Assembly: GCF_000146185.1 (NCBI RefSeq)
Contig: NC_012778.1
Span: forward strand, 541,501-605,500
DNA length: 64,000 bases
Source of the DNA: [Eubacterium] eligens ATCC 27750
GTDB lineage: Bacteria; Bacillota; Clostridia; Lachnospirales; Lachnospiraceae
Direction of reading: 5' to 3'
Under the pieces are notes generated by a model. That model was not told where the DNA came from, ran no database searches, and worked only from the letters and a program-made list of their open reading frames with translations. Position numbers and translations under genes: made by a program. This document shows positions 52,881 through 61,727 of this stretch, piece after piece; position 1 is the stretch's first letter, and every line of letters begins with the position of its first letter.

Positions 52881-54122
52881 ATGTATTCATTTGATGAAGT
52901 ATTAAACTATGATCCAGACCTTGCTAAGGCTATGGATGATGAACTTGGAAGGCAGAGAAGCCACATCGAGCTTATCGCTTCTGAGAACCTTGTAAGTAAG
53001 GCAGTTATGGCTGCTATGGGAAGCCCTCTTACTAATAAGTATGCAGAAGGATATCCTGGAAAGAGATATTACGGTGGTTGTGAGTATGTCGATGTTGTTG
53101 AGACACTTGCAATTGAAAGAGCAAAGAAGCTTTTTGGCTGTGAATATGCAAATGTACAGCCACATTCAGGAGCACAGGCTAACTTAGCTGTATTCTTCGC
53201 ACTTGTTAATCCTGGAGATACAGTTATGGGTATGAGCCTTGACTGTGGTGGACATTTATCACACGGTTCACCAGTTAATATTTCTGGAAAATACTTTAAC
53301 ATCGTTCCTTATGGTGTTACAGCAGACGGATTTATTGATTATGATGAAGTATTAAGAATTGCCAAGGAATGCAAGCCTAAGATGATTATTGCAGGAGCTT
53401 CTGCTTATGCAAGAACAATCGACTTCAAGAAGTTCAGAGAAATCTGTGATGAAGTTGGCGCATTACTTATGGTAGATATGGCACATATTGCGGGTCTTGT
53501 AGCCGGTGGTGCACACCCAAGCCCAATTCCATATGCAGATGTTACAACAACAACAACACATAAGACACTCCGTGGACCAAGAGGAGGTATGATTCTTGCT
53601 TCAGCAGAGGCAGCAGAGAAGTTCAAGCTTAACAAGGCTGTATTCCCTGGAATTCAGGGCGGACCTCTTATGCATGTTATTGCCGGTAAGGCAGTATGCT
53701 TAAAGGAAGCACTTGACCCAAGCTTTAAGGTGTATGCTGAAAATGTTGTTAAGAACGCATCAGCACTTGCTAACGGACTTATGAACAGAGGCTTTGATAT
53801 CGTATCTGGTGGTACAGATAACCATCTTATGCTTGTTAACCTCTTAAGCAAGGGCAAGACTGGTAAGGAAGTTGAGAAGCTTCTTGATGCAGCTAATATT
53901 ACATGTAACAAGAATACAATTCCTAATGACCCGGCTTCTCCATTCGTAACAAGCGGTATCAGACTTGGTACAGCAGCCGTTACAACAAGAGGCTTCAATG
54001 AGGCTGATATGGATGTTGTTGCAGAAGCAATTGCTATGCTTGTTGATGATGTAGATGCTAACCAGGCTAAGGCAATGGAACTTGTTAAGGGACTTACAGA
54101 TAAGTACCCACTTTATGAATAA
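52881..54122 (+). CDS. glyA: Serine hydroxymethyltransferase
   Basis: GlyA is a cytoplasmic PLP enzyme that turns serine and THF into glycine and methylene-THF, supplying glycine for PurD and one-carbon units for PurN. The product is 413 residues from ATG 52881, placed nine bases after GGGAGG; ATG 52866 lies before that site and is rejected. Conserved parts are [45 protein letters not shown], the PLP Asp/His in [14 protein letters not shown], and the PLP lysine in [14 protein letters not shown]. It stands alone with a gap on each side. Confidence 0.96.
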   Translation: MYSFDEVLNYDPDLAKAMDDELGRQRSHIELIASENLVSKAVMAAMGSPLTNKYAEGYPGKRYYGGCEYVDVVETLAIERAKKLFGCEYANVQPHSGAQANLAVFFALVNPGDTVMGMSLDCGGHLSHGSPVNISGKYFNIVPYGVTADGFIDYDEVLRIAKECKPKMIIAGASAYARTIDFKKFREICDEVGALLMVDMAHIAGLVAGGAHPSPIPYADVTTTTTHKTLRGPRGGMILASAEAAEKFKLNKAVFPGIQGGPLMHVIAGKAVCLKEALDPSFKVYAENVVKNASALANGLMNRGFDIVSGGTDNHLMLVNLLSKGKTGKEVEKLLDAANITCNKNTIPNDPASPFVTSGIRLGTAAVTTRGFNEADMDVVAEAIAMLVDDVDANQAKAMELVKGLTDKYPLYE

Positions 54123-54177
54123 AGATTTTTACTTATAATTACCTTAAGAATTAAAGAAAAAATGCATATTTTTGTTA

Positions 54178-54206
54178 TTGCAATTTCAGGCACTTGGTAC
54201 TATAGT
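54178..54206 (+). promoter_or_regulatory. Promoter upstream of the ucpA-like gene
   Basis: TTGCAA (54178-54183) and TATAGT (54201-54206) lie 17 bases apart. The start site would fall near 54213, immediately before a terminator hairpin. Confidence 0.5.
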
Positions 54207-54217
54207 TAATGGCGAAG

Positions 54218-54260
54218 TGCAAAGGGGCACGAAGGTGAAAGCTTTCGTGTCCTTTTTTGT
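54218..54260 (+). terminator. Leader terminator upstream of the ucpA-like gene
   Basis: AAAGGGGCACGAA pairs with TTTCGTGTCCTTTTTT (one bulge), with six T residues at the end. It could be the glyA terminator, or an attenuator of the promoter at 54178, since it lies just after that start site and 30 bases before the next gene. Confidence 0.75.
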
Positions 54261-54291
54261 ATTCAGGAAACTAAGAAAGGTGCGTGGCGTT

Positions 54292-55086
54292 ATGGGAAAG
54301 TTAGAAGGAAAAGTTGCAGTAATTACCGGAGCATCAAAAGGCATCGGTGAAGGAATCGCCAAAGTGTATGCAAAGTATGGTGCAAAATGTGTGCTTGCAG
54401 CAAGAGGACCTAAGGTACTTGAACTTGCAGAGCAGTTGAAAAGCGAAGGGTATGAGGCAACAGGTGTTCAGGTTGATGTATCTGATTACAAGAGTGTTGA
54501 AAGAATTGTTGAAGTTGCTGAGAAAACATATGGAAAGATTGATGTACTTGTATGTAACGCAGGTGTATGTGTTCTTGAAGACTTTCTTGAAGATGACACA
54601 TTTGAAAATAGGGACTTACATCTTGATATTAATGTCAAAGGTGCATGGAATGTGGCAAAAGCTGTTATTCCAAGCATGATAGCAAATGGTGGTGGTGCAA
54701 TCGTAGTTACAAGCTCTGTAACAGGAGATATGGTTGCTGATCCGGGAGAGGTTGCATATGCAACATCTAAGGCGGCACTGGTAGGATTTACGAAGGCACT
54801 TGCAAGAGAATTTGCAGATAAGAATATAAGAGTTAATGCAATATGTCCGGGATATGTAAGGACACCGCTTGTTGAAGGAATGGCAAAGCAGTCAGACCCG
54901 GAGAATCCGGAGAGAGCAATACAGGCAATTGCAGATGCAGTTCCTTTGAAGAGACTGGCTGACCCTGAGGAGGTTGGAGAACTTGCAGCATTCCTTGGAT
55001 GTTATGAATCAAGCTACATAACCGGAACACAGATAGTTATTGATGGCGGAAGCACATTGCCGGAAACAACATCTATGGGACAGTAA
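54292..55086 (+). CDS. ucpA: UcpA-like short-chain dehydrogenase/reductase
   Basis: A 264-residue classical SDR. The N-terminal NAD(P) site is VAVITGASKGIGEGIAKVYA, followed by LVCNAGVC. The catalytic triad is Ser in VVTSSVTGDMVADPGE with YATSK (Tyr and Lys). AICPGYVRTPLVEGMAKQS, ELAAFLGCYESSYITGTQ and the ending IDGGSTLPETTS closely resemble E. coli UcpA, an SDR linked to tolerance of furfural; its natural substrate is not established. The ATG at 54292 has AAAGG about 11 bases upstream. It is followed by a kinase, a permease and a PII protein, suggesting that its substrate is an imported amine or amino alcohol. Confidence 0.82.
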   Translation: MGKLEGKVAVITGASKGIGEGIAKVYAKYGAKCVLAARGPKVLELAEQLKSEGYEATGVQVDVSDYKSVERIVEVAEKTYGKIDVLVCNAGVCVLEDFLEDDTFENRDLHLDINVKGAWNVAKAVIPSMIANGGGAIVVTSSVTGDMVADPGEVAYATSKAALVGFTKALAREFADKNIRVNAICPGYVRTPLVEGMAKQSDPENPERAIQAIADAVPLKRLADPEEVGELAAFLGCYESSYITGTQIVIDGGSTLPETTSMGQ

Positions 55087-55105
55087 TTAAATATAAGAAA
55101 AGTAC

Positions 55106-55145
55106 AAAGGCGTACATGAATCGGATAGATTTGTGTACGCCTTTT
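55106..55145 (+). terminator. Hairpin between the ucpA-like and kinase genes
   Basis: AAAGGCGTACA pairs with TGTACGCCTTT, followed by TTC. It may reduce, but need not stop, read-through to the kinase gene, whose ribosome site begins six bases later. Confidence 0.6.
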
Positions 55146-55164
55146 CTGATTGGAGGATAATGAC

Positions 55165-56160
55165 ATGGCATTTGAAAATGTTGATTTATTTGATGCGGTT
55201 GCAAATGCTTCGCTTGAAAAATACGGATGGCAGGACAGATGTGAGGCGAAACTCATAGTGCTGTCGGAGAATGCAACCTATATGGTCAAGAACAAAGAAA
55301 CAGGTGAAAAAGAGGGAGTGCTTAGAATAAGCAGACCGGGTTATCACACATTGGATGAGCTTAATTCAGAGATGAAGTGGTTAAGACAGATTAATGACTA
55401 CACACCGCTTCTTGTAGCTAATCCTATAAAAGGGCTTGATGGTAAGAATATACAGGAGATTACAGGACCGGATGGAAATGTATATTTCTGCGTTATATGT
55501 GATTTTCTTCCGGGAGAAGCACCTGATGAGAATAACGAGGAGCAGATGGTAAAGCAGTTCAGATATCTCGGCGAGACAACAGCTTATCTTCACCGTCAGA
55601 CAGAGATATGGAACGGAACAGACAAGCTTGACCGTATGGTATGGACTTACGACACGATAATAGGTGAACATGCTGCATGGGGTGACTGGAGAGCATTTCC
55701 AGAGATGACCCCGGAGGCAGAAAATATATTGTCAGAGGTTTCAAGAATTATTAAGAGAAGACTTGAAAGATATGGAACTAATGAGAATAATTTTGGACTC
55801 ATACATGCAGATTTAAGATTAGCTAATCTGCTTATTGAGGGCGACCAGATTAAGGTTATTGATTTTGATGACTGCGGTTTTGGATGGCACTTACATGACC
55901 TTGCGTCAGCGCTTAGTTTTATTGAGGACAAGCCAATTGTTCCAAAGCTTGTAAATGCATGGCTTGCAGGATATAAGAAGGTTCTTCCGTTCACTGATAC
56001 GGATTTTGAAGAAATAGACACATTTATAATGATGAGAAGATTACAGCTTACTGCATGGCTTGCATCTCATCAGGAATCAGGTCCGGTAGCAGAATTAAGT
56101 GTCGGCTGGATGGACGGAACCATGGAATTAGCCGAAAGGTATCTTAGATTATTTGGCTAG
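55165..56160 (+). CDS. Aminoglycoside phosphotransferase-fold kinase
   Basis: A 331-residue member of the APH/ChoK/homoserine-kinase-II group. The product starts at ATG 55165, eight bases after GGAGG. The ATP lobe has NATYMVKNKETGEKEGVLRIS, the catalytic loop is FGLIHADLRLANLL (Asp and Asn of the HxDxxxxN motif), and the metal site is VIDFDDCGFGWHLHDLA. A C-terminal helical part follows. The family phosphorylates hydroxyl groups of small amines or amino acids (choline, homoserine, hydroxylysine) as well as antibiotics. Beside an amino-acid permease, a metabolic substrate is more likely than resistance. Confidence 0.78.
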   Translation: MAFENVDLFDAVANASLEKYGWQDRCEAKLIVLSENATYMVKNKETGEKEGVLRISRPGYHTLDELNSEMKWLRQINDYTPLLVANPIKGLDGKNIQEITGPDGNVYFCVICDFLPGEAPDENNEEQMVKQFRYLGETTAYLHRQTEIWNGTDKLDRMVWTYDTIIGEHAAWGDWRAFPEMTPEAENILSEVSRIIKRRLERYGTNENNFGLIHADLRLANLLIEGDQIKVIDFDDCGFGWHLHDLASALSFIEDKPIVPKLVNAWLAGYKKVLPFTDTDFEEIDTFIMMRRLQLTAWLASHQESGPVAELSVGWMDGTMELAERYLRLFG

Positions 56161-56218
56161 GCACATAAGAAATCTTCGTGACAACAAATCATGAACAACA
56201 ATAAGGGAGGAAGCTATT

Positions 56219-57622
56219 ATGGGCGAAAAGAAAACAAATGCATTATCTAAATCAATGAAGCTGATTTATGTATATGCGATGGCAACGGGAGCAATATTTA
56301 CATTTATGTGTTACTGGGATGGTATATTCATGTCATATACAGGTCCCGGAACATTCTTGGCATTTGCACTTATGACACTGGCAGTACTGCCGACAGCATT
56401 TGTGTATGCTGAATTCTCGACAATGTTACCAAGTACAGGTTCGTGTCTGGTATTCAATACGGTAAGTATTAACAAGCATGCAGGTTTCTGGTCAGCGTGG
56501 CTTATCATGTGTGCATGGATAGCCGTTCCTGCAGCAGGTGTACTTGGAATTATCGAATGGTTAAATCATCAGTTTGGTCTGGGACTTATAGGCGGCAAGG
56601 CAGTTATTGTCGGTTCATTAGTACTGTGCTTCTGGTGTGTACTCAGTCTTTATAAAAATGTTGTAGCAGGCAAGGTTCAGTCATTCATGCTTATGGCAGG
56701 TATCGCAGGTATTCTTATCTGTTCATTGCTTTTTCTGTTCAGCGGACACTGGAGCATTGCTAATTTCGCAGATTTCTTTACAAGCAGCAATGAAAAGCAG
56801 TGGGGTGGTAACTTTGCAACCGGTATTGCATGGGTTGTTGGCTGTTCATTTATGATAACACCATATTTCGGATTCGAGACAGTACCAGCAATGGTTGAGG
56901 AGGGCGACTTCCCAATTAAGGACCAGAAGAAAGCTATTCTTGGTTCAGTTATAACATGTGGTGCTATATATACAATTTTCTACTTCTGTCTTGCAGGTGC
57001 AATGCCTTGGGCAGAGCTTACTAATGGCGGTGACTGCCACCCATTCATCACATTTGAAGCATTACAGTACTGCTTTGGTGATAAGATTGCATGGTTTGTC
57101 CTTATAATGGGTATTGTTGGAGTTGTATTCCCAATTGGTACATCAGTACTTGGTTTCTGGTATTCAGGCGTCCGTATGATATATGCTATGGGTCGTCAGA
57201 ATTTCCTTCCAAAGCAGTTCTCATACACTAATAAATACAACCAGCCAACACTTCCTAACATACTTATTCTTGTTGTAAGTATTGGATTCATTGCAATGCA
57301 GAGCATTACAGCATTCTTTGACCTGATGGCATTCGCGTGTGCATTGTGTTATGTGATTACGTCAATATCTTCACTGGTGCTTTTAAAGAAGCATCCTGAA
57401 TGGGAGAGACCATACAAATGTGCAACAGGACTTAAGATAGCCTCTCTTATAATCATGGCAATTATCGCATTCTTCTGTACTATCGGTATCGGAAAGGCAA
57501 CATGGTTAGGATTTGCAGGATATATGGGTGTAGGTCTTATCCTCTGGCTGTATATGATTCTTATTAAGTGGAAGCATGAAAAGGTATGGATGAAGACACC
57601 TGATGGTGATAAGGAATATTAA
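56219..57622 (+). CDS. APC-superfamily amino acid/amine permease
   Basis: A 467-residue integral membrane protein with about 12 spans. The first span region (LIYVYAMATGAIFTFMCYWDG) shows the glycine-rich unwound helix of APC transporters. FVYAEFSTMLPSTGSCLVF is the conserved loop after span 2, and YFGFETVPAMVEEGDFP matches the family's span 6 signature. NQPTLPNILILVVSIGF is also typical. Substrate is not predictable; ethanolamine and amino acid permeases of this branch are related. GGAGG precedes the ATG. A PII protein gene follows after 26 bases, which suggests direct control of transport. Confidence 0.85.
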   Translation: MGEKKTNALSKSMKLIYVYAMATGAIFTFMCYWDGIFMSYTGPGTFLAFALMTLAVLPTAFVYAEFSTMLPSTGSCLVFNTVSINKHAGFWSAWLIMCAWIAVPAAGVLGIIEWLNHQFGLGLIGGKAVIVGSLVLCFWCVLSLYKNVVAGKVQSFMLMAGIAGILICSLLFLFSGHWSIANFADFFTSSNEKQWGGNFATGIAWVVGCSFMITPYFGFETVPAMVEEGDFPIKDQKKAILGSVITCGAIYTIFYFCLAGAMPWAELTNGGDCHPFITFEALQYCFGDKIAWFVLIMGIVGVVFPIGTSVLGFWYSGVRMIYAMGRQNFLPKQFSYTNKYNQPTLPNILILVVSIGFIAMQSITAFFDLMAFACALCYVITSISSLVLLKKHPEWERPYKCATGLKIASLIIMAIIAFFCTIGIGKATWLGFAGYMGVGLILWLYMILIKWKHEKVWMKTPDGDKEY

Positions 57623-57648
57623 AATGTGAAGAAAAGAGGTTATGGATT

Positions 57649-57990
57649 ATGAAAGAATTAGAGATAGTTATAAAGCCTGAGAAGCTTGAGAATCTTAAAA
57701 GGATTCTTGACAGTGAGGGTGCTAGAGGTGTAATGATTACAACAATATTTGGCTACGGTCACCAGAAGGGCGCAGGTCAGGTATATACAAGAGATGAAAC
57801 ACCGGGTATCAATCTTTTACCTAAATTAAGTGTAAGAACTGTCGTAAAAGACGAGATAGTTGAGGGTATAATTAATAAGGTATTGGAAGAACTTAATACT
57901 AACAGTTTTGGTGATGGTAAGATATTCATCAAGGATATTGAGGGAGTAGTCAAGATAAGAACCGGTGAAACCGGTAACGACGCTCTGTGA
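57649..57990 (+). CDS. PII-family signalling protein
   Basis: A 113-residue PII-like protein. It has the start MKELEIVIKPEKLENLKRIL, the loop FGYGHQKGAGQVYTRDETPG, LPKLSVRTVV, the nucleotide-binding GDGKIFIKDIEGVVKIRTGE and the end NDAL. It keeps the ATP/2-oxoglutarate site elements (Gln-Lys-Gly and Gly-Asp-Gly-Lys), but the T-loop lacks the Tyr normally uridylylated (Tyr 51 of E. coli GlnB). It probably senses energy and 2-oxoglutarate without covalent change. Classical PII genes pair with amtB; here the partner is an APC permease. Confidence 0.85.
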   Translation: MKELEIVIKPEKLENLKRILDSEGARGVMITTIFGYGHQKGAGQVYTRDETPGINLLPKLSVRTVVKDEIVEGIINKVLEELNTNSFGDGKIFIKDIEGVVKIRTGETGNDAL

Positions 57991-58024
57991 TAAAGCTTTC
58001 TTACTTCCCTAATCTTTTTATAGA

Positions 58025-58065
58025 GGCAGCCGTCCTGTTTGATTAACAGGGCGGCTGCCGTTTTC
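58025..58065 (+). terminator. Terminator of the PII operon
   Basis: GGCAGCCGTCCTGTT pairs with AACAGGGCGGCTGCC around TGATT, followed by GTTTTCTTG. It is a strong 15-pair stem 35 bases after the PII stop. Confidence 0.85.
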
Positions 58066-58094
58066 TTGTGTGCCGGATGTTATGTTTTTCATGG

Positions 58095-58342
58095 TGTCGG
58101 ATTGGACATTAAAGCGGAGAGAAGGTATGTTGAAGTCCAAAATGGGAGTTGGAGAGTGTCGGATTGGACATTAGAGCGGAGAGGACACATGAGAAAGTCC
58201 AAAATGAAAGTCGTAGCGTATCAGATTGGACGATAGAGCGGAGTGAAGGCAAGAAGAAGTCCAAAAAGGAAGTCGAGGAATGAAGAATTGGATGTTAAGG
58301 CAGAGAAATGACATGAAATGGTCCAAAAAGATGTATGAACCC
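58095..58342 (+). repeat. 62-base tandem dyad array D1 (TTGGAC / GTCCAA), 4 units
   Basis: TTGGAC begins at 58102, 58164, 58226 and 58288 (the last as TTGGAT), a period of exactly 62 bases. GTCCAAAA begins at 58135, 58197, 58259 and 58321, always 33 bases after the partner. Units share CGGATTGGACATTAGAGCGG and an AAGTCCAAAATG-type block; the middle 12-15 bases vary. The array fills most of the gap between the PII gene and the surface protein gene at 58400. A 65-codon open frame through it is a by-product of the repeat, not a gene. Confidence 0.85.
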
Positions 58343-58399
58343 CACAAAATATGAATAGAATATACATGTCTATATCATAAAGGGAGGACATGACAGATA

Positions 58400-59776
58400 A
58401 TGAAGAAGCGGTTTAAAGTGACGATTGTACTAATGATGACTATGGCTTTGCTTGCAGGGATTATAGCCAGCCTTAGAATGGAGAACATATTTGCAGAGGA
58501 AAATGGCAGTTCAGAGGGCGTTACTGTGGTTATCCGGGAAGAGTACGACAAAAAAAGCTGGCAGTACCATTATTATTTTGACTATACAATACCTGAGGAT
58601 TATGACGAAGATACCATTAAGATTGACCTTATAGGTGACCTTATGAAATATTATGAGGCTGAAACTTATGTACCGGGGGATGGAGAAAATTTTTATGTTA
58701 ATATAGTTAATCTGTCTAAAAATGAGTATGTATACAGCGATGGTTCAATGAAGATTACGGATGGCAATTATGTTGATGAGAAGGATGCCGATATGGCATA
58801 CACATATGATAATACAGAAGCAGAATATATTAAGGGAGCGTACACATCATTAAGCAATCGCCCGATTGCGGTAAAGAGTACAGTCTGGAGGACAAGCAAC
58901 TCTGCGTTAAAGGAATTGCTTGACACAACAAGTAATGCTGCTAAATATTATTCTAATGAATCAGTTACAAGTGCATTGATTAATGCAGGCTATGAGAACG
59001 GACTTGACGACCTTGACGAGTATTATGTTGATTATATGAATAAAAAATACGACAAAACATGTGCAAAATTAGAAGATTTCAGCGTTATAGAGATTTGCAA
59101 TGCAATATTTAATGGTTATACAGTTAATGTCAAGGAAGCAAATAAAAATGTTGCAGCCCTTGGATACAATATGTTTTATAATAATCTTCTGATGTTCACG
59201 CTTGATGATGCAACAGTTAGCAATGATGACTGTGTAGCTGGAAAATTCTCTTTGGGAAGCTGGATGCGAGATGAAAATAGCGTTGATTCATATATGAATA
59301 AAAAGACTGGTACGCTTGAAGTTGGAATGAAGGAAGCAAGAAATATTCTTAATGCACATCTTCATATAAGTGGACCGTATACAACGAATCCATATCAGGC
59401 AACATCATGGGGGATGGAATTCACATTCACACTTGATAAAGTCCAGCCACCGACAGAAGAGCCGACAACTCAGGAGCCACCGACAGAAGAGCCGACGACA
59501 CAGGAGCCGACAACGCAGGAACCAACAACACAAAAACCAACACAGCCATCGACAGAGCAGCCGACAACTATGAGTTCTACATCAAGCATAGCACAGAGTA
59601 GTGATGCGGAAAGCAGTGTTACAGAACGCGTTGCAGAGGTTGCTGCTGATGAAGAAGTTGTAAGAACAGGAGATAGCAGGAAAGCGGTAATGTATGTTTC
59701 AATAATTTCTGCAGCAACACTTGTTTCTGTGATAGTTATTATTGCTGACAGAAAGAGAAAAATTTCTGAAAAGTAA
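58400..59776 (+). CDS. Secreted surface protein with Thr/Pro/Glu stalk and C-terminal anchor
   Basis: A 458-residue exported protein. It has a signal peptide (basic start, core VTIVLMMTMALLAGIIASL) and about 320 residues of an unrecognised extracellular domain rich in Tyr, Asp and Asn. A stalk of PTTQEP/PPTEEP repeats (near residues 352-392) and a Ser-rich stretch follow. The end, VVRTGDSRKAVMYVSIISAA, a hydrophobic span and RKRKISEK have the order of a sortase signal, but the LPxTG motif is reduced to RTGD. It may be a variant sortase substrate or simply membrane anchored. GGGAGG lies 12 bases before the ATG, longer than usual. Confidence 0.7.
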   Translation: MKKRFKVTIVLMMTMALLAGIIASLRMENIFAEENGSSEGVTVVIREEYDKKSWQYHYYFDYTIPEDYDEDTIKIDLIGDLMKYYEAETYVPGDGENFYVNIVNLSKNEYVYSDGSMKITDGNYVDEKDADMAYTYDNTEAEYIKGAYTSLSNRPIAVKSTVWRTSNSALKELLDTTSNAAKYYSNESVTSALINAGYENGLDDLDEYYVDYMNKKYDKTCAKLEDFSVIEICNAIFNGYTVNVKEANKNVAALGYNMFYNNLLMFTLDDATVSNDDCVAGKFSLGSWMRDENSVDSYMNKKTGTLEVGMKEARNILNAHLHISGPYTTNPYQATSWGMEFTFTLDKVQPPTEEPTTQEPPTEEPTTQEPTTQEPTTQKPTQPSTEQPTTMSSTSSIAQSSDAESSVTERVAEVAADEEVVRTGDSRKAVMYVSIISAATLVSVIVIIADRKRKISEK

Positions 59777-59848
59777 AATTTGGAAGTGAAAATATCAGTC
59801 ATAGGTGATATAATCAACGATAGTTTAAATGAAAAGGAATTAGATATT

Positions 59849-60448
59849 ATGAGACATTTTTCGAGAACAGAATTAAAGGCAGCTATTAATATACTTAAGG
59901 AGTTTACTTCTAAGGGCAATTTTGCAGTTCTTATGTATATGGGTGACACTGATAAGCTTGAGGTATCACAGACTCTTAATTCGGATATGAGCTGCTTTTT
60001 ATTATATGGAAGCATCCAGCCACTCGCATTTTTCTTTGCAGAAAATATTCCTATGACTGCGGGTGAGTTAGAAGAGATTATTAACAAACAGTCAGCAGTG
60101 TATGAAGAAGAGATGGACAATTACAGAAATGCACTAAAGGAAAGCGGTGCAGATAATGGACTGTTTATTACTAAATATGAAAGTATGATTCATACATTTA
60201 TTGCATATGATCCTGACCAGAGTGGTGACAGAGACTGTTATGCACCATTTATTGAGGGTGCATTCAATGTTGAACCGGGTAAGGGACAGTTTGTTAATGA
60301 AGTTATGAGACTTGAAGTGTATGATGATGAATATGAGGATGACTGCGTAATCCAGAAGAAGCATTTTGTATATCTTTCATCAGTAAAATTCATGGGAGCA
60401 TTCAATATGCGAATGATGATGAGTATGGTTGATGCACAGTATAACTAA
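59849..60448 (+). CDS. Hypothetical protein, function unknown
   Basis: The product is 199 residues from ATG 59849, with AAAAGGAA about ten bases upstream; a longer frame from TTG 59780 has no ribosome site. The sequence (MRHFSRTELKAAINILKEFTSKGNFAVLMY..., then PLAFFFAENIPMTAGELEEIINKQ and HFVYLSSVKFMGAFNMRMMMSM) has no signal peptide, clear membrane span or known motif. It is acidic and probably a mixed alpha/beta cytoplasmic protein. It lies between a surface protein gene and a transporter with its own promoter, giving no functional clue. Confidence 0.55.
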   Translation: MRHFSRTELKAAINILKEFTSKGNFAVLMYMGDTDKLEVSQTLNSDMSCFLLYGSIQPLAFFFAENIPMTAGELEEIINKQSAVYEEEMDNYRNALKESGADNGLFITKYESMIHTFIAYDPDQSGDRDCYAPFIEGAFNVEPGKGQFVNEVMRLEVYDDEYEDDCVIQKKHFVYLSSVKFMGAFNMRMMMSMVDAQYN

Positions 60449-60480
60449 CATTTTACAATTCTTAAATTTATATAATATGT

Positions 60481-60509
60481 TTGAATCCCGGACTTCTGTA
60501 TAGTATATT
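60481..60509 (+). promoter_or_regulatory. Promoter of the AI-2E family transporter gene
   Basis: TTGAAT (60481-60486) and TATATT (60504-60509) are 17 bases apart, 30 bases before the gene. Confidence 0.5.
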
Positions 60510-60539
60510 AGAAGTAACTTTAAAGAGTGGAGGGGTTGT

Positions 60540-61712
60540 ATGAACAAAGGACATTTTAAAGACAGTCAGGTTGTTAAGGGAATTACGATAGGTGCAGTGC
60601 TAATTGTAATATATCTTGCCCTTAACAATGTGACTGGAATTCTTGATTCTATATCATATCTTGCAGGACTTGTAATGCCATTTATAATTGGCGCAGTCAT
60701 CGCATTTGTATTCAATGTACCTATGAAAGCAATTGAAAAAGGACTTAACAGGCTGTTTGACAAGCGTTGTAAGAAGAAGCATCCCAGACTTATAAGAGTG
60801 CTTGCTTATATGCTAACACTGATTTTGATACTGGCTATTATTGCAGGTGTACTTTTTGTGGTTGTGCCTGAACTGGTAAACACAATAGCTGACCTTATAG
60901 GGCAGGTGCCAACAGCAGTTAATAATCTAATCAACTGGCTGCAGGTCAAGCTGTCTGCATATCCTGAGTATGAGGAAAAGTTAAGCAGCATATCAATCAA
61001 CTGGGATTCTGTTCTTTCAAATGTTATGAATTTCCTTTCAATAGGAACTAAAGGAATTATCAATGGAGGAATTGGTGCAATAAGCGGATTTTTCTCAGGA
61101 GTCGCTAATTTCTTTATTGGATTTGTCTTTTCTGTGTATGTGCTGTTTCAGAAAGAGAGGCTTACAGCACAATGCAAGAAGCTTATGTATGTGTGCATGC
61201 CTGAGAACAGGGCAGATAAAATTGTTGAAGTGTTAAGACTTACCAACACTACATTCTCTAATTTTCTGTCAGGACAGTGTCTTGAAGCATGTATTCTTGG
61301 AACGATGTTTGTTATTACATTGTCTATATTGAGAATGCCTTATGCGCTTCTTATAGGAATTATTATTGCGGTTACTGCACTTATTCCGATTGTTGGTGCA
61401 TTTATCGGATGTATAGTCGGTGTGATTCTTATAATGATGACAAGCCCGTTAAAGGCACTTATATTTGTGGGAGTATTCCTTATATTACAACAGATTGAAG
61501 GAAATCTTATATATCCTCATGTTGTCGGAAGTTCAGTTGGACTGCCGGGAATATGGGTGCTTGTTGCTGTTACAATCGGTGGCAATCTGTTTGGTATAAT
61601 GGGTATGCTTACATTTATTCCAATCAGCTCAGTGTGTTATGCGCTGCTTCGGACATATGTCAACAGGAAAGTGGAAGAGAAGGAGATTGATAAGGGAAAG
61701 TTTAAGGGGTGA
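60540..61712 (+). CDS. AI-2E (PerM/YdiK/TqsA) family transporter
   Basis: A 390-residue membrane protein with about eight spans in the family order: two N-terminal spans (ITIGAVLIVIYLALNN, YLAGLVMPFIIGAVIAFVF) and a third near ILILAIIAGVLFVVVPEL. A loop region carries the amphipathic LINWLQVKLSAYP. The C-terminal core has the conserved PYALLIGIIIAVTALIPIVGAFIG and QQIEGNLIYPHVVGSSVGLP, the family signature. Members export autoinducer-2 or other small molecules, or act in sodium/proton exchange; the substrate is not predictable. GGAGGGG precedes the ATG. Confidence 0.88.
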   Translation: MNKGHFKDSQVVKGITIGAVLIVIYLALNNVTGILDSISYLAGLVMPFIIGAVIAFVFNVPMKAIEKGLNRLFDKRCKKKHPRLIRVLAYMLTLILILAIIAGVLFVVVPELVNTIADLIGQVPTAVNNLINWLQVKLSAYPEYEEKLSSISINWDSVLSNVMNFLSIGTKGIINGGIGAISGFFSGVANFFIGFVFSVYVLFQKERLTAQCKKLMYVCMPENRADKIVEVLRLTNTTFSNFLSGQCLEACILGTMFVITLSILRMPYALLIGIIIAVTALIPIVGAFIGCIVGVILIMMTSPLKALIFVGVFLILQQIEGNLIYPHVVGSSVGLPGIWVLVAVTIGGNLFGIMGMLTFIPISSVCYALLRTYVNRKVEEKEIDKGKFKG

Positions 61713-61727
61713 TGCTTTCCGGAAATG

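Noticed and set aside
55165..56160. Aminoglycoside resistance phosphotransferase
   Set aside because: The fold is shared by many metabolic kinases, and the operon partners are a permease, a dehydrogenase and a PII protein.
58039..58236. 65-codon open frame through array D1
   Set aside because: It starts in the PII terminator and follows the repeat period; it has no ribosome site and no protein-like composition.
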